Made by a program: the position numbers and the translations under genes
Notes under the pieces: generated by a model
Told to the model about the DNA's origin: nothing
Database searches by the model: none
What the model saw: only the letters and a program-made list of their open reading frames with translations
Shown: piece by piece, positions 35,796 to 44,540 of the stretch
Layout: every line of letters begins with the position of its first letter
Position numbering within the stretch: position 1 is the first letter of the stretch
NCBI GenBank assembly: GCA_947488845.1
Contig: CANLBM010000008.1
Coordinates: 1-64,000, forward strand
DNA length: 64,000 bases
Direction: 5' to 3'
Source: an uncultured Sphingomonadaceae bacterium
GTDB lineage: Bacteria; Pseudomonadota; Alphaproteobacteria; Sphingomonadales; Sphingomonadaceae

Positions 35796-36505
35796 TGCGC
35801 CTCGTCCTTCTTCGTCTGCTGCTCCGCCAAAATGTCCCCGATCGGTCGCGAATAATCCCATCGTTCCTTGTAACGGCTGCGTTCATAAGGAAAAAAGGCG
35901 TCGATCTTTGCTTCCACACCCGCCGCTTGCATCGGCACGGCGAAATTATGTCGTACCGCGCGGCGCGCGGCTTCCCGCGCCAGACGAACCTGCACCGGAT
36001 TTTGCGCCTGCTTGGCCAGTTCCTCGACGCCCTTCTTGCGATTGGCCTGATCGAGGATATTTTCCGCATCGGTCACAGCCATCAATATCCCGCCGTCATC
36101 ATAGGTCTGGATCTGCTCGATGTGGACCTCGGGCCGGGCAATTTCGATCGCCGGGATTTCAACATAAAGCGTATTGTCGCGGGCATCCCAGCGGACATCC
36201 TCAGGGTCAAGCTTGGCCAGGTCCAGCTCGTAACGCACCGTGCCGGGCATGATCAAAGTCTTGCGTGCCGAAAGACCGAGTTTGGTCAGCGTGGTGGTGA
36301 CCGTTGCATTATAGCTCGCCGAGAAAACCGTCAGCCGGTTCTGTTCCTGCATATTGGTCAGGCTGGCATCGGCAATCGTCACCGGATCGGGAGAGATACT
36401 GCTTTCGACGCGGGAGAAGAGCAGCCAGACCAGAACGCCGAGCAGGATCAGCACCCCGCCTGTTATAACAAAAGGCAGCCACAGGCGTGAAGACCGGGAA
36501 TTCAT
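35792..36505 (-). CDS. DUF4230 membrane-anchored protein
   Basis: 237 aa with one N-terminal membrane helix (FVITGGVLILLGVLVWLLF) and a periplasmic part containing LTVFSASYNATVTTTLTKLG and KTLIMPGTVRYELDLAKL, the DUF4230 signature. Function unknown. ATGA overlaps on both sides couple it to the MBL-fold and Kelch-like genes. Confidence 0.85.
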   Translation of the reverse strand: MNSRSSRLWLPFVITGGVLILLGVLVWLLFSRVESSISPDPVTIADASLTNMQEQNRLTVFSASYNATVTTTLTKLGLSARKTLIMPGTVRYELDLAKLDPEDVRWDARDNTLYVEIPAIEIARPEVHIEQIQTYDDGGILMAVTDAENILDQANRKKGVEELAKQAQNPVQVRLAREAARRAVRHNFAVPMQAAGVEAKIDAFFPYERSRYKERWDYSRPIGDILAEQQTKKDEAQ

Positions 36506-37401
36506 CCCGCCATCGCCCAGACTTCGCCCGATTGCGTCACGCGCCCCTTGTTCTGGAGATCGATCAGATGCGCGCGCACCGATTGCCCGGCGGCGCCGTT
36601 CAGACGCGGATCAAGGCCCTTGTACATCTGCGGTACCATTTCGACGATCGCGGCTGGGCCCTGTTCCAGCAGCTTCAATATCTGTCGTTCGCGTTGCTTG
36701 CGATGGCCCATCATGCCGCGCACCAGCTGCCGTGTATTGGTCACCTTCTTGCCATGGGCGGGATAATAGACCTTGTCCTCCCGCTCATAAAGCTTCTGCA
36801 GGCTCGCCATATAGTCGGCCATGTCCCCATCAGGCGGAACGATCACACTGGTCGACCACGCCATCACATGATCGCCGGTGAACATCGCGCCGGATTCCTG
36901 TACCGCCAGACACAGGTGATTGGACGTGTGCCCCGGCGTCGCCACCGCTTCGATGGTCCAGCCATCGCCGGACACCGTCTCACCGTCGCCGAGCACCCGG
37001 TCGGGCTTATATTCCTTGTCAAAACTCTCGTCGGCCCGAGGCCCGTCATCGTCGAGCACCAGAGGCGCACAGCCAATGATCGGCGCGCCGGTGCGCGCGG
37101 CCAGCGGCGCAGCGGCAGGGCTATGGTCACGATGGGTGTGGGTGCACATGATCGCGCTGATTCTCGCATCGCCAACCGCTGCGATTATCGCATCGATATG
37201 TTCGTCGATCGCTGGTCCCGGATCGATAACCGCCCGGTCGGACTTGTTGCCGACAATATAGGTCTGGGTGCCCGTATAGGTATAAGGGCTCGGATTGCCC
37301 GCCAGGACACGCGCTACAAGAGGTTCCATCTGCTCGCACAGGCCGGTGGGATATTTCGAGGGGTCAAAGTCCATGGATAGGATGTGGCATATCCCGCTCA
37401 T
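36502..37401 (-). CDS. metallo-beta-lactamase fold hydrolase (LACTB2-like)
   Basis: Up to 299 aa. Metal motif THTHRDHSPAAAPL, then ATPGHTSNHLCL, FTGDHVMAW and YPAHG give the usual zinc ligands; the C-terminal ~60 residues form the winged-helix tail of the LACTB2-like branch, whose members include nucleases and thioesterases. The start is uncertain between ATGs at 37401 and 37374, neither with a good ribosome site. First gene of the coupled trio with DUF4230 and the Kelch-like protein. Confidence 0.85.
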   Translation of the reverse strand: MSGICHILSMDFDPSKYPTGLCEQMEPLVARVLAGNPSPYTYTGTQTYIVGNKSDRAVIDPGPAIDEHIDAIIAAVGDARISAIMCTHTHRDHSPAAAPLAARTGAPIIGCAPLVLDDDGPRADESFDKEYKPDRVLGDGETVSGDGWTIEAVATPGHTSNHLCLAVQESGAMFTGDHVMAWSTSVIVPPDGDMADYMASLQKLYEREDKVYYPAHGKKVTNTRQLVRGMMGHRKQRERQILKLLEQGPAAIVEMVPQMYKGLDPRLNGAAGQSVRAHLIDLQNKGRVTQSGEVWAMAG

Positions 37402-37474
37402 AAAACAACCACGAAAAAGAGCGATCCGCAAAACGAACCGCCCTCATGCCCCGTTATAAAACGGTTTCCCCGGC

Positions 37475-39346
37475 TTAAGTCATAGACAATTGGGCCTGCA
37501 GCGTAGCGATGCTGTGATCGATCTCCTTGAGCTTCCGGGCGCGATCAACCCTGCTGTCCTTGCACTTTACGGTTTCGGCGCGCTCCTTTTTCAGCCCCTG
37601 CAATGCCGCATCGAGTATCGCCGTCTTGTCGATCTTGACTTCAAACCCGCCGCAACCGGCCACCACAGCCCACGCCTGACCAGTCAGGCCATTTTCGCCG
37701 CCCATGGCGATCTGCCGGTTCATCGCGACACAATCCGGGCCATTGTCCTTGCCGCTGCGAGCAACGGCTGTCTTCCGGCCGGAACGGGAAGTGGCGTTCG
37801 ATGCGGCGCTGGAAGTCGCGTTGGAAATAGATTTCTGAACAGTATAGAATATGGAGGATATGCGAGCGGCGGGTCTGACTTCCGCTTCCGCTTCGCGCTG
37901 CGCTTGCCAAGCTTCCCGCTGCGCCTCTTTCGCCTCGGCCAAGGCCTCGCGCCTGGCTTCACGCGCTTCCTGCAGCGCCTCGCGCACTGCCTGATCCGCT
38001 TCCCGCAGCTCTTGCTTCATCTCTCTTTGGGCCTGGGCCAGTTCCCGTTCGACCTCGCGCATGGTCGATCCGATATGCTCGCGCGTGGATTCGCTTTCGC
38101 GCAGCGCCTTGTCGGCTGCGAGACGCGATTTCTCGGCTTCCGCAACCATCTGACGAACTTCCTTTTCGCTCAGCTTCTCGTTCGTGCGCAAGATTATAGT
38201 TCTGCCATCATACTGTATCTTGTGCACATAATCTTTCGACAGATCGGCGTTTTTGCGCCCGTTCAGCATCGTGATATTGACTGTATCGCGATCGCCACCA
38301 GTGGCTGTCGGAGCCAAAGGCGCTATCGGGGCGACGGGTGCCAGCGGCGCAGCAGCTGCGGATGGCGCTGCAGGCGGAAGCGGCGCGAGCGGTGCAGACA
38401 CATCGGCAACGTCCACTGCCTCGGCATAAGTCACGGTCGCCGTCAGCGGCAAGGTGATGACCGTGCCGACAGCAACCAATACTGCTCCCAGTCGACGACG
38501 GAGAGTGGATTTTTCCGCCTGCCCCAACATTTTGAGACGGCCCTTGATCTTGTCTTTCTGGTTCAGCGGACTGGCAAGCCCCAGCCGGTGGCCCGAAACC
38601 GATTTTGCAATAGTCCGGCCGTAAACAGCACGGACGTCCCGGCCGCTTTGCTCCAAGACCCGCGCATCACAGGCGGTCTCCTGATCCTGCCGAAAATAAA
38701 TCCATGCGAACCACGCAACCGGACTGAACCAGTGCAGCGACAATATGGTCAGCCCGACAAAATTGGCCGCGAGATCCCCCGATTCATGATGGGCAATCTC
38801 GTGCGCCAATGCCAGATCTCGTTCTCGTGGCGCATAATCGCGAAAGAAATTGGTCGGGACGGCGATATATTTTTCAAACACACCAAATGCCAGAGGACCG
38901 CCGACAGCCGCGGTTTCGAGGATTTTGATACTGCCATGGCGACCGATCAGCCGGCCATCGGCGACGATATCTTCCCGAAATTGCAGATAGGCGGCCAGCT
39001 TGCTGATGAACAGCAGTCCTGCTCCGCCAAGCCAGAGGATGATCGCAATCATCGTCCAGTCCAAAGAGGCCAGTGCACCCAGGCTGGTCGCTTGCGCCGG
39101 TACCGCAGCGACCAGATCCGAGCCGGTCATCACCGGCATCAACGCGGATGCAGGCTCGGCCTCTGCCGGCGCCTGAAGGGTAAGTGTCGGCATGAAAAGG
39201 CGCGCCAGCGGCAATATCCAGAGAAGATAGGCAATGCGTGCCCCAAAGAAATGGCTGACCGGTTTGCGGACCATCATTACCAGCAGCATCAACAGGGTCA
39301 TCGACAACATGCTATCCCAAATCCATTGGTTCAATCCGCCGCTCAT
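37475..39346 (-). CDS. M56 (BlaR1/MecR1-like) membrane metallopeptidase with coiled-coil tail
   Basis: 623 aa. Several N-terminal membrane helices surround the zinc motif HEIAHHESGD (His182-His186) and the third-ligand region FRQDQETACDARVL, as in BlaR1/MecR1 antirepressors. In place of a beta-lactam sensor domain there is a Pro/Ala segment (~residues 320-350) and a long charged coiled coil (residues ~400-500, repeats of REALQEAREARREALAEA) ending in a small Cys-containing region. It overlaps the repressor gene by ATGA. It probably cleaves BlaI-type repressor on an envelope signal; the signal is unknown. Confidence 0.85.
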   Translation of the reverse strand: MSGGLNQWIWDSMLSMTLLMLLVMMVRKPVSHFFGARIAYLLWILPLARLFMPTLTLQAPAEAEPASALMPVMTGSDLVAAVPAQATSLGALASLDWTMIAIILWLGGAGLLFISKLAAYLQFREDIVADGRLIGRHGSIKILETAAVGGPLAFGVFEKYIAVPTNFFRDYAPRERDLALAHEIAHHESGDLAANFVGLTILSLHWFSPVAWFAWIYFRQDQETACDARVLEQSGRDVRAVYGRTIAKSVSGHRLGLASPLNQKDKIKGRLKMLGQAEKSTLRRRLGAVLVAVGTVITLPLTATVTYAEAVDVADVSAPLAPLPPAAPSAAAAPLAPVAPIAPLAPTATGGDRDTVNITMLNGRKNADLSKDYVHKIQYDGRTIILRTNEKLSEKEVRQMVAEAEKSRLAADKALRESESTREHIGSTMREVERELAQAQREMKQELREADQAVREALQEAREARREALAEAKEAQREAWQAQREAEAEVRPAARISSIFYTVQKSISNATSSAASNATSRSGRKTAVARSGKDNGPDCVAMNRQIAMGGENGLTGQAWAVVAGCGGFEVKIDKTAILDAALQGLKKERAETVKCKDSRVDRARKLKEIDHSIATLQAQLSMT

Positions 39347-39711
39347 TTTTTCAACTCCCTCAAAAGCTCCTCGATTTCGCGGATGTCATCGGCGCTCAGT
39401 TCATCGGCCTCGGCCAGATGGGCAACCAATGGCATGACTTTTCCCCCGAAAAGCCGATCCACAAAATTCCGTGACACGCCGGTGAGATAATCATCCCGTT
39501 CCACCAGCGGAGAATAAAGAAAACGACGACCATCTCGTTCGGTGCCGACCACCGCTTTGGCGGCCAGCCGGGACAGCAGGGTCTTGACGGTCTGAAGAGA
39601 CCAGTCCTTTTCCCGGACCACCTGGTCCGCTACTTCTGCAGCGGTCAGCGGAGCGCGTTTCCAGAGGACTTCCATCACCGCATGTTCGGCATCGCTAATG
39701 CGTTCGCTCAT
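39343..39711 (-). CDS. BlaI/MecI/CopY-family transcriptional repressor
   Basis: 122 aa: ISDAEHAVMEVLWKRAPLTA, DWSLQTVKTLLSRLAAKAVV and RRFLYSPLVERDDYL are the BlaI winged-helix signature; the C-terminal helices dimerise and hold the site cut by M56 proteases. Two TACA-NN-TGTA operators lie 33-66 bp upstream, so it should control its own operon. Confidence 0.92.
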   Translation of the reverse strand: MSERISDAEHAVMEVLWKRAPLTAAEVADQVVREKDWSLQTVKTLLSRLAAKAVVGTERDGRRFLYSPLVERDDYLTGVSRNFVDRLFGGKVMPLVAHLAEADELSADDIREIEELLRELKK

Positions 39712-39743
39712 AGTGATCGAGACTCCCTTGAATATCGTCAGTG

Positions 39744-39777
39744 ACTACATGTGTAGTTTCATTGATTACAGTTGTAA
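39744..39777. promoter_or_regulatory. two BlaI-type operators
   Basis: ACTACA-TG-TGTAGT (39744-39757) and TTACA-GT-TGTAA (39766-39777) both fit the TACA-NN-TGTA core bound by BlaI/MecI repressors. Their centres are 21 bp apart, two helical turns, in front of the BlaI gene. Confidence 0.8.
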
Positions 39778-39924
39778 ACACACAATTGGGCCATCAATGT
39801 CGTTGGTGGATGGGCAGCGACCGTTTGTCGAAAAGCCGTGCGCTGTCGAATTATCTTACACGTTTACAAATATTAACAGAGTTTAAACCATCCAAGTCAT
39901 TGATATATATCGATTTTGTAAAAC

Positions 39925-39940
39925 TGGCACAAGGGATGCA
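39925..39940 (+). promoter_or_regulatory. candidate sigma-54 promoter
   Basis: TGGCACAAGGGATGCA has the GG-N10-GC spacing of sigma-54 sites (consensus TGGCACG-N4-TTGC; here ATGC). The predicted start, ~12 nt after the GC, falls at the first hairpin of the candidate sRNA at 39948. It could be chance; no activator site was identified. Confidence 0.3.
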
Positions 39941-39947
39941 AAGTATC

Positions 39948-40101
39948 GGGGGTACATGACTTTTTACCCCCACACCTCCTTTAAGGAGGTACGAATGAGA
40001 GGGACGGCGTACTGGTCTCCGCTGTCCCCTCTCGTTTCACAGTTTCGACAGACACTACCCAAAATAAAACGGCTCGATCCTCCTAGATCGAGCCGTTTTT
40101 C
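39948..40101 (+). ncRNA. candidate structured small RNA with anti-Shine-Dalgarno loops
   Basis: Four consecutive hairpins lie in a gene-free region: GGGGGTA/TACCCCC (39948-39971); ACCTCC-TTTAA-GGAGGT (39974-39990); a 13-bp stem with one bulge (39997-40033); and the terminator stem at 40068-40097, whose loop reads CTCCTA. CCTCCT, complementary to a ribosome binding site, occurs in hairpin 2 and around the terminator loop, as in several trans-acting alphaproteobacterial sRNAs. An ATG at 39995 follows AAGGAGGT, so a leader with a sequestered ribosome site is the alternative reading. Not matched to a known family. Confidence 0.45.
40068..40101 (+). terminator. intrinsic terminator, probably bidirectional
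   Basis: AACGGCTCGATC (40068-40079) pairs with GATCGAGCCGTT (40086-40097), then T's. A-rich sequence on the left side would serve as a T-run for grxD transcription on the other strand. Confidence 0.9.
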
Positions 40102-40133
40102 ATTTCTTCGACTGTGGTGCGGCAGAAAAGCGC

Positions 40134-40466
40134 TCAGGCTTCGGCTGGAGCGACCTTTTTCTCGGCCATCAATTCACCAAGCTCGCCGGCTTCGTACATT
40201 TCCATCATGATATCGCTACCACCGACAAATTCGCCTTTGACGTAAAGCTGCGGGATGGTCGGCCAATCGGAATATTCCTTTATTCCCTGCCGCACTTCCA
40301 TGTCCTGCAAGACATCGAACGAATCAAACCCGACACCCAGATGCTCAAGGATGGCAATCGCACGGCTTGAGAATCCGCATTGCGGGAAAAGCGGCGTGCC
40401 TTTCATGAACAGCACCACGTCATTGCTGTTCACCACGGCTTCGATTTTTGCTTTTACATCGCTCAT
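40134..40466 (-). CDS. grxD: monothiol glutaredoxin (Grx4 type)
   Basis: 110 aa with FMKGTPLFPQCGFSSRAI (CGFS active site), WPTIPQLYVKGEFVGGSDIM and a glutathione-binding TIPQ segment. CGFS glutaredoxins carry [2Fe-2S] clusters and form a complex with BolA proteins; a bolA-like gene lies 10 bp upstream, so the pair likely acts in iron-sulfur trafficking or iron sensing. Confidence 0.96.
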   Translation of the reverse strand: MSDVKAKIEAVVNSNDVVLFMKGTPLFPQCGFSSRAIAILEHLGVGFDSFDVLQDMEVRQGIKEYSDWPTIPQLYVKGEFVGGSDIMMEMYEAGELGELMAEKKVAPAEA

Positions 40467-40476
40467 ATATATTCTC

Positions 40477-40710
40477 CTAGTCGGGAACCACGGTGGTGAG
40501 TTGCAACGCGTGCAGCTCTCCGCCCATTTTTCCCTTTAGTGCCGCATAAACCGCCTGATGCTGTTTAACGCGGTTCATGCCCGCGAACGCAGCGGCGGTC
40601 ACTTTTGCGGCATAATGATCACCATCGCCGGCCAGATCGGTAATTTCAACCAAAGCGTCCGGAAAGGCGGCCAAGATCATTGCCTCGATATCTGCGCTTG
40701 CCATGGCCAT
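40477..40710 (-). CDS. bolA: BolA family protein
   Basis: 77 aa: DIEAMILAAFPDALVEITDL, DGDHYAAKVTAAAFAGMNRV and KQHQAVYAALKGKMGGELHA cover the BolA fold, including the GMNRVKQHQ helix and the C-terminal histidine that helps ligate the shared cluster with Grx. It is encoded between DUF1476 and grxD with short gaps. Confidence 0.94.
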   Translation of the reverse strand: MAMASADIEAMILAAFPDALVEITDLAGDGDHYAAKVTAAAFAGMNRVKQHQAVYAALKGKMGGELHALQLTTVVPD

Positions 40711-40714
40711 CTGG

Positions 40715-41041
40715 CTAGCTGGCTTCTTCGATAAACTGACGCCGGGCTTCCACCATTTTGTCGGTCAGGGCTGTACGGATAGCCGAATCATCCATCTCGA
40801 CGCCTGCGGAAGTCAGGTCACCCAAAAGCTTGCGGATAACATCCTCGTCGCCCGCTTCTTCAAAATCAGCCGCTACAACTTCTTTTGCATAAGCGTCTGT
40901 TTCTTCGGGAGTCAGCCCCATTTTCTCTGCAGCCCACTGGCCGAGCAGGCGATTGCGCCGCGCAGTGACCCTGAACTGCATCTCTTCATCGCGTGCAAAT
41001 TTCGATTCAAATGCACTTTCGCGATCTTTAAAATCTGTCAT
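40715..41041 (-). CDS. DUF1476 protein (zeta-type F1-ATPase inhibitor)
   Basis: 108 aa: FKDRESAFESKFARDEEMQF at the N-terminus is the inhibitory segment of the alphaproteobacterial zeta subunit, which blocks ATP hydrolysis by F1-ATPase; the remaining helices (AARRNRLLGQWAAEKMGL-like region) complete DUF1476. How strongly sphingomonad members inhibit is not known. First gene of the grxD-bolA cluster. Confidence 0.9.
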   Translation of the reverse strand: MTDFKDRESAFESKFARDEEMQFRVTARRNRLLGQWAAEKMGLTPEETDAYAKEVVAADFEEAGDEDVIRKLLGDLTSAGVEMDDSAIRTALTDKMVEARRQFIEEAS

Positions 41042-41111
41042 GAGTTTCCCTTGGTATCTATTGATATAAAAATAGGCATCACCGGTGCGACCTACAAGTG
41101 GAACCGGTCAA

Positions 41112-42113
41112 TCAGTCGGCGACTTTGACGACCAATTTACCGATGGCGCCACGATCTGCCATTTTCTGGATGGCCTGACCGGCATTTTCAAAGGCGAATA
41201 TCTCCGACACACGAGGTTGAATGAGACCCTGGTCCCACAGCTTGAACAACCGGTCGATATGCGCCCGGTTGCCCTCTGGATCGCGCGCCGCATAAGCGCC
41301 CCAGAACACACCGCATACATCACAGGATTTGAGCAAGGTCAGATTGAGTGGCAGCTTCGCAATCCCGGCCGGGAAACCGACCACCAGAAAACGGCCTTCC
41401 CAGGCAATCGAACGTACCGCTGGCTCGCTATAGTCACCGCCGACAGCATCATAAATTACGTCAGCGCCGCCGGGGCCAACCGCTGCCTTGAACTGCGCGG
41501 CCAAGGCCTTGGATTGGTCCTTGTCGAACGGCGCGCGTTCATAAACCACGGTTTCATCGGCGCCTGCGGCTTTCGCAAAGGCAGCCTTTTCCTCGGATGA
41601 TACAGCGGCAACAACGCGCGCGCCAAAGGTTTTGCCCAGTTCGACAGCAGCGATACCCACGCCGCCGGAAGCGCCGAGAACCAGCAGGGTTTCGCCTTCC
41701 TTGATATGGCCGCGATCAACAAGAGCATGGATCGACGTGCCGTAGGTCAGGATCAGCGCCGACGCGTCTTCAAAGCTGACGCTATCGGGAATTTTGAATA
41801 CGGCATTCTGGTCCACAACAACCTTCTCAACCAGACCGCCGTGGCCAGTGGTCGAAGCAACCCTATCGCCGACTTTCAGATCGGTCACGCCTTCACCGAC
41901 AGCTGCAATCACGCCGGAAACTTCTCCACCCGGCGCAAATGGCCGCGGCGGCTTGAACTGGTACATGTCCTGAATGATCAGCACGTCGGGATAGTTGATC
42001 GAGCAAGCTTTGACATCGATAAGGACCTGGCCCTTGCCGGCAACGGGATCGGCGACGTCCAGCATCTCCAGTGTATCCGGTCCGCCCACTTTGGTTGACA
42101 TCAAAGCCTTCAT
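41112..42113 (-). CDS. NADPH:quinone oxidoreductase family protein
   Basis: 333-aa medium-chain dehydrogenase/reductase without the structural or catalytic zinc cysteines. VKACSINYPDVLIIQDMYQF, PFAPGGEVSGVIAAVGEGV, LVLGASGGVGIAAVELGKTF (NADPH-binding GxSGGVG) and VIYDAVGGDYSEPAVRSIAW place it with quinone or enoyl reductases. Substrate not predictable. It stands between DUF1476 and leuD on the same strand. Confidence 0.9.
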   Translation of the reverse strand: MKALMSTKVGGPDTLEMLDVADPVAGKGQVLIDVKACSINYPDVLIIQDMYQFKPPRPFAPGGEVSGVIAAVGEGVTDLKVGDRVASTTGHGGLVEKVVVDQNAVFKIPDSVSFEDASALILTYGTSIHALVDRGHIKEGETLLVLGASGGVGIAAVELGKTFGARVVAAVSSEEKAAFAKAAGADETVVYERAPFDKDQSKALAAQFKAAVGPGGADVIYDAVGGDYSEPAVRSIAWEGRFLVVGFPAGIAKLPLNLTLLKSCDVCGVFWGAYAARDPEGNRAHIDRLFKLWDQGLIQPRVSEIFAFENAGQAIQKMADRGAIGKLVVKVAD

Positions 42114-42144
42114 TTTATTTCCTCTCTGGAATATTGATCGGATC

Positions 42145-42738
42145 CTATGCCGCTATGGGTATGAGCCACGGCTGCGCAGAATCACTGTTTTTCTCGTGCC
42201 GCTCTATGGCATCGGACTTTGCCAATGTCAGGTCAATTTCGTCGAGCCCTTCAACAAGGCACTGATGCCGGAAGGGATCCATCTCGAATGCAAACCGGTC
42301 CTGGAACGGCGTGGTTATGCTCATGCTTTCCATATCGATGGTAATAGGATCGGTCTTCGCGACCTCCATCAACCGGTCGACGGCAGCCTGCGGCACGGCA
42401 ATGGCGAGCAATCCGTTTTTAAAGGCGTTGCCCGAGAAAATATCGGAAAAGCTCGGTGCGATGACCGCCGTTATACCCAAATCGGCCAGGGCCCAGGCCG
42501 CATGTTCGCGACTCGATCCGCAGCCGAAATTGTCGCCTGCGATCAATATTTTGGCGCCGGCATATTCCGGATCGTCGAAAATATTGCCTTCTTTCGCGCG
42601 GATTGCTTCGAAAGCGCCCTCGCCCAGCCCTTCGCGCGATATGGTTTTCAGCCATTTCGCCGGGATGATGACGTCGGTATCGACATTTTTCTGGCCGAAG
42701 GGAATAGCGCGACCTTCAACGCGAGTAACGGGTTTCAT
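42145..42738 (-). CDS. leuD: 3-isopropylmalate dehydratase small subunit
   Basis: Small subunit of the leucine-pathway isomerase. 197 aa: [40 protein letters not shown] and [20 protein letters not shown] are diagnostic. It follows leuC, separated only by a small 85-codon gene. Confidence 0.96.
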   Translation of the reverse strand: MKPVTRVEGRAIPFGQKNVDTDVIIPAKWLKTISREGLGEGAFEAIRAKEGNIFDDPEYAGAKILIAGDNFGCGSSREHAAWALADLGITAVIAPSFSDIFSGNAFKNGLLAIAVPQAAVDRLMEVAKTDPITIDMESMSITTPFQDRFAFEMDPFRHQCLVEGLDEIDLTLAKSDAIERHEKNSDSAQPWLIPIAA

Positions 42739-42740
42739 CT

Positions 42741-42998
42741 CTATTCTTCTTCACTATTGTCGACAAGATCATCGCTGTCATCGTCATCATAATCTGGTTC
42801 ATTTTCATATTTCGGCAGCGGCTTGTCTTTGACTGGTTTGAATTCATTGTGCTTTTTTATCTGGTGCCGCCCAGCGTACATCAGAGCCGCCGCAACCGCG
42901 GCCGAGCCGATGGCCGCGCCGACTTTGGCGCCGGTAGACCATTTCGCTGAATCATCATTCTTGACGGACGGCTTGTCATTCTTCTTGTCGTCGCTCAT
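42741..42998 (-). CDS. small membrane-anchored acidic protein between leuC and leuD
   Basis: 85 aa: a charged N-terminus, one Gly/Ala-rich membrane helix ([20 protein letters not shown]) and a highly acidic tail ([10 protein letters not shown]). No family recognised. It is 9 bp after leuC and 2 bp before leuD on the same strand, so it is cotranscribed. A link to leucine synthesis is not evident. Confidence 0.7.
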   Translation of the reverse strand: MSDDKKNDKPSVKNDDSAKWSTGAKVGAAIGSAAVAAALMYAGRHQIKKHNEFKPVKDKPLPKYENEPDYDDDDSDDLVDNSEEE

Positions 42999-43007
42999 TT
43001 CAACCTC

Positions 43008-44438
43008 TCATCTTGTCAGTTCACGCACGTCGGTGAGCCTGCCCGTCACGGCCGCAGCGGCGGCCATTGCGGGTGACATCAAATGCGTTCTAGCACCTGG
43101 TCCCTGCCGCCCAACAAAATTGCGATTGGAAGTGGATGCACAGCGTTCGCCCGCAGGCACCTTGTCCGGATTCATGCCGAGACAGGCGGAACAACCCGGT
43201 TCGCGCCATTCGAAACCGGCATCAATGAATATCCGGTCGAGCCCTTCGGCTTCGGCCTGAGCCTTGACCAGCCCCGAACCCGGCACGACGATCGCCCATT
43301 TGACGTTGTCGGCCTTCTTGCGGCCGGTCAGGATCGAGGCAGCAGCCCGCAGATCCTCGATCCGGCTGTTGGTGCAGCTGCCGATAAAGATATTCTCAAC
43401 CGAGACATCGCGCAAAGCCTGGCCCGCTTCGAGTCCCATATAGTCAAGAGACTTGCGCGCAGCGTCCTGCTTTGATGGGTCAGCGAAGCTATCCGGCGCG
43501 GGCACCACGCCATTCACCGGAACCACATCCTCGGGGCTGGTGCCCCAGGTCACGGTTGGAGCGATATCAGCGGCGTTGATCGTAACGCTCTTGTCAAATT
43601 TCGCGCCTTCATCGGTCGGCAGCGTCTTCCAATAGGCGACAGCTGCATCCCAGTCCGCGCCCTTGGGGGCCATCGGACGGCCCTTGAGATAGGCAAAAGT
43701 CCTCTCGTCCGGTGCGATCAGGCCAGCGCGTGCGCCCGCTTCGATCGACATGTTGGACACCGTCAGACGGCCCTCGATCGACATTTGCTCGAACACTTCG
43801 CCGCGATATTCGATGACATGGCCGGTGCCGCCAGCGGTACCGATCACCCCGATGATATGGAGAATCAGGTCTTTCGGGCTGATGCCGGGGCCAAGCAGCC
43901 CGTCGACCCGGATTTCCATTGCCTTGGACCGTGTCAGCTGCAGCGTTTGCGTCGCCAGCACATGCTCGACTTCGCTGGTGCCGATACCGAAGGCCAGAGC
44001 ACCCAAAGCTCCGTGGGCTGCCGTATGGCTGTCGCCACAGACCAGGGTCGTACCCGGCAGGGTAAAGCCCTGCTCCGGTCCGATCACGTGGACAATGCCC
44101 TGATTGATGTCGCTGGCGCCAATATATTCGATTCCAAAGGCCGGCGCATTGGCTTCCAGCGCTTCCAGCTGCGCCGCGCTTTGCGGATCGGCGATCGGGA
44201 TCTTCCGCCCCTTGGCATCGAGTCGCGCGGTCGTCGGCAGATTGTGGTCGGGTACCGCGAGAGTCAGATCAGGACGCCGCACCTTGCGGCCCGCCTTGCG
44301 CAAGCCTTCAAACGCCTGCGGACTCGTCACTTCGTGAACCAGATGCCGGTCGATATAGATCAGCGCCGTGCCGTCGTCGCGCTGGTCGACAACATGGGCA
44401 TCCCAGATTTTCTCGTACAGAGTCTTCGGTTGTTTCAT
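43008..44438 (-). CDS. leuC: 3-isopropylmalate dehydratase large subunit
   Basis: Aconitase-family catalytic subunit converting 2- to 3-isopropylmalate. 476 aa with [40 protein letters not shown], the cluster cysteine in [15 protein letters not shown] and [13 protein letters not shown] (CxxC), and [20 protein letters not shown]. All [4Fe-4S] cysteines are present. Confidence 0.97.
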   Translation of the reverse strand: MKQPKTLYEKIWDAHVVDQRDDGTALIYIDRHLVHEVTSPQAFEGLRKAGRKVRRPDLTLAVPDHNLPTTARLDAKGRKIPIADPQSAAQLEALEANAPAFGIEYIGASDINQGIVHVIGPEQGFTLPGTTLVCGDSHTAAHGALGALAFGIGTSEVEHVLATQTLQLTRSKAMEIRVDGLLGPGISPKDLILHIIGVIGTAGGTGHVIEYRGEVFEQMSIEGRLTVSNMSIEAGARAGLIAPDERTFAYLKGRPMAPKGADWDAAVAYWKTLPTDEGAKFDKSVTINAADIAPTVTWGTSPEDVVPVNGVVPAPDSFADPSKQDAARKSLDYMGLEAGQALRDVSVENIFIGSCTNSRIEDLRAAASILTGRKKADNVKWAIVVPGSGLVKAQAEAEGLDRIFIDAGFEWREPGCSACLGMNPDKVPAGERCASTSNRNFVGRQGPGARTHLMSPAMAAAAAVTGRLTDVRELTR

Positions 44439-44540
44439 AGCTTCCTAACAATCAATATGGGGTTTCGTTTAGCCGGATCAATCACTGACGCAAGCTAGAA
44501 TTGCCTTCAAATGCCAATCAAAAGCGCCTATCTTCGCCCT

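Noticed and set aside
37490..39490. 666-codon frame antisense to the M56/BlaI genes
   Set aside because: High-GC shadow frame; the sense strand has clear catalytic motifs and operators.
39995..40210. open frame with a strong ribosome site at 39983-39990
   Set aside because: It runs through an intrinsic terminator and antisense into grxD, and the product looks random; kept only as an alternative reading of the RNA candidate.
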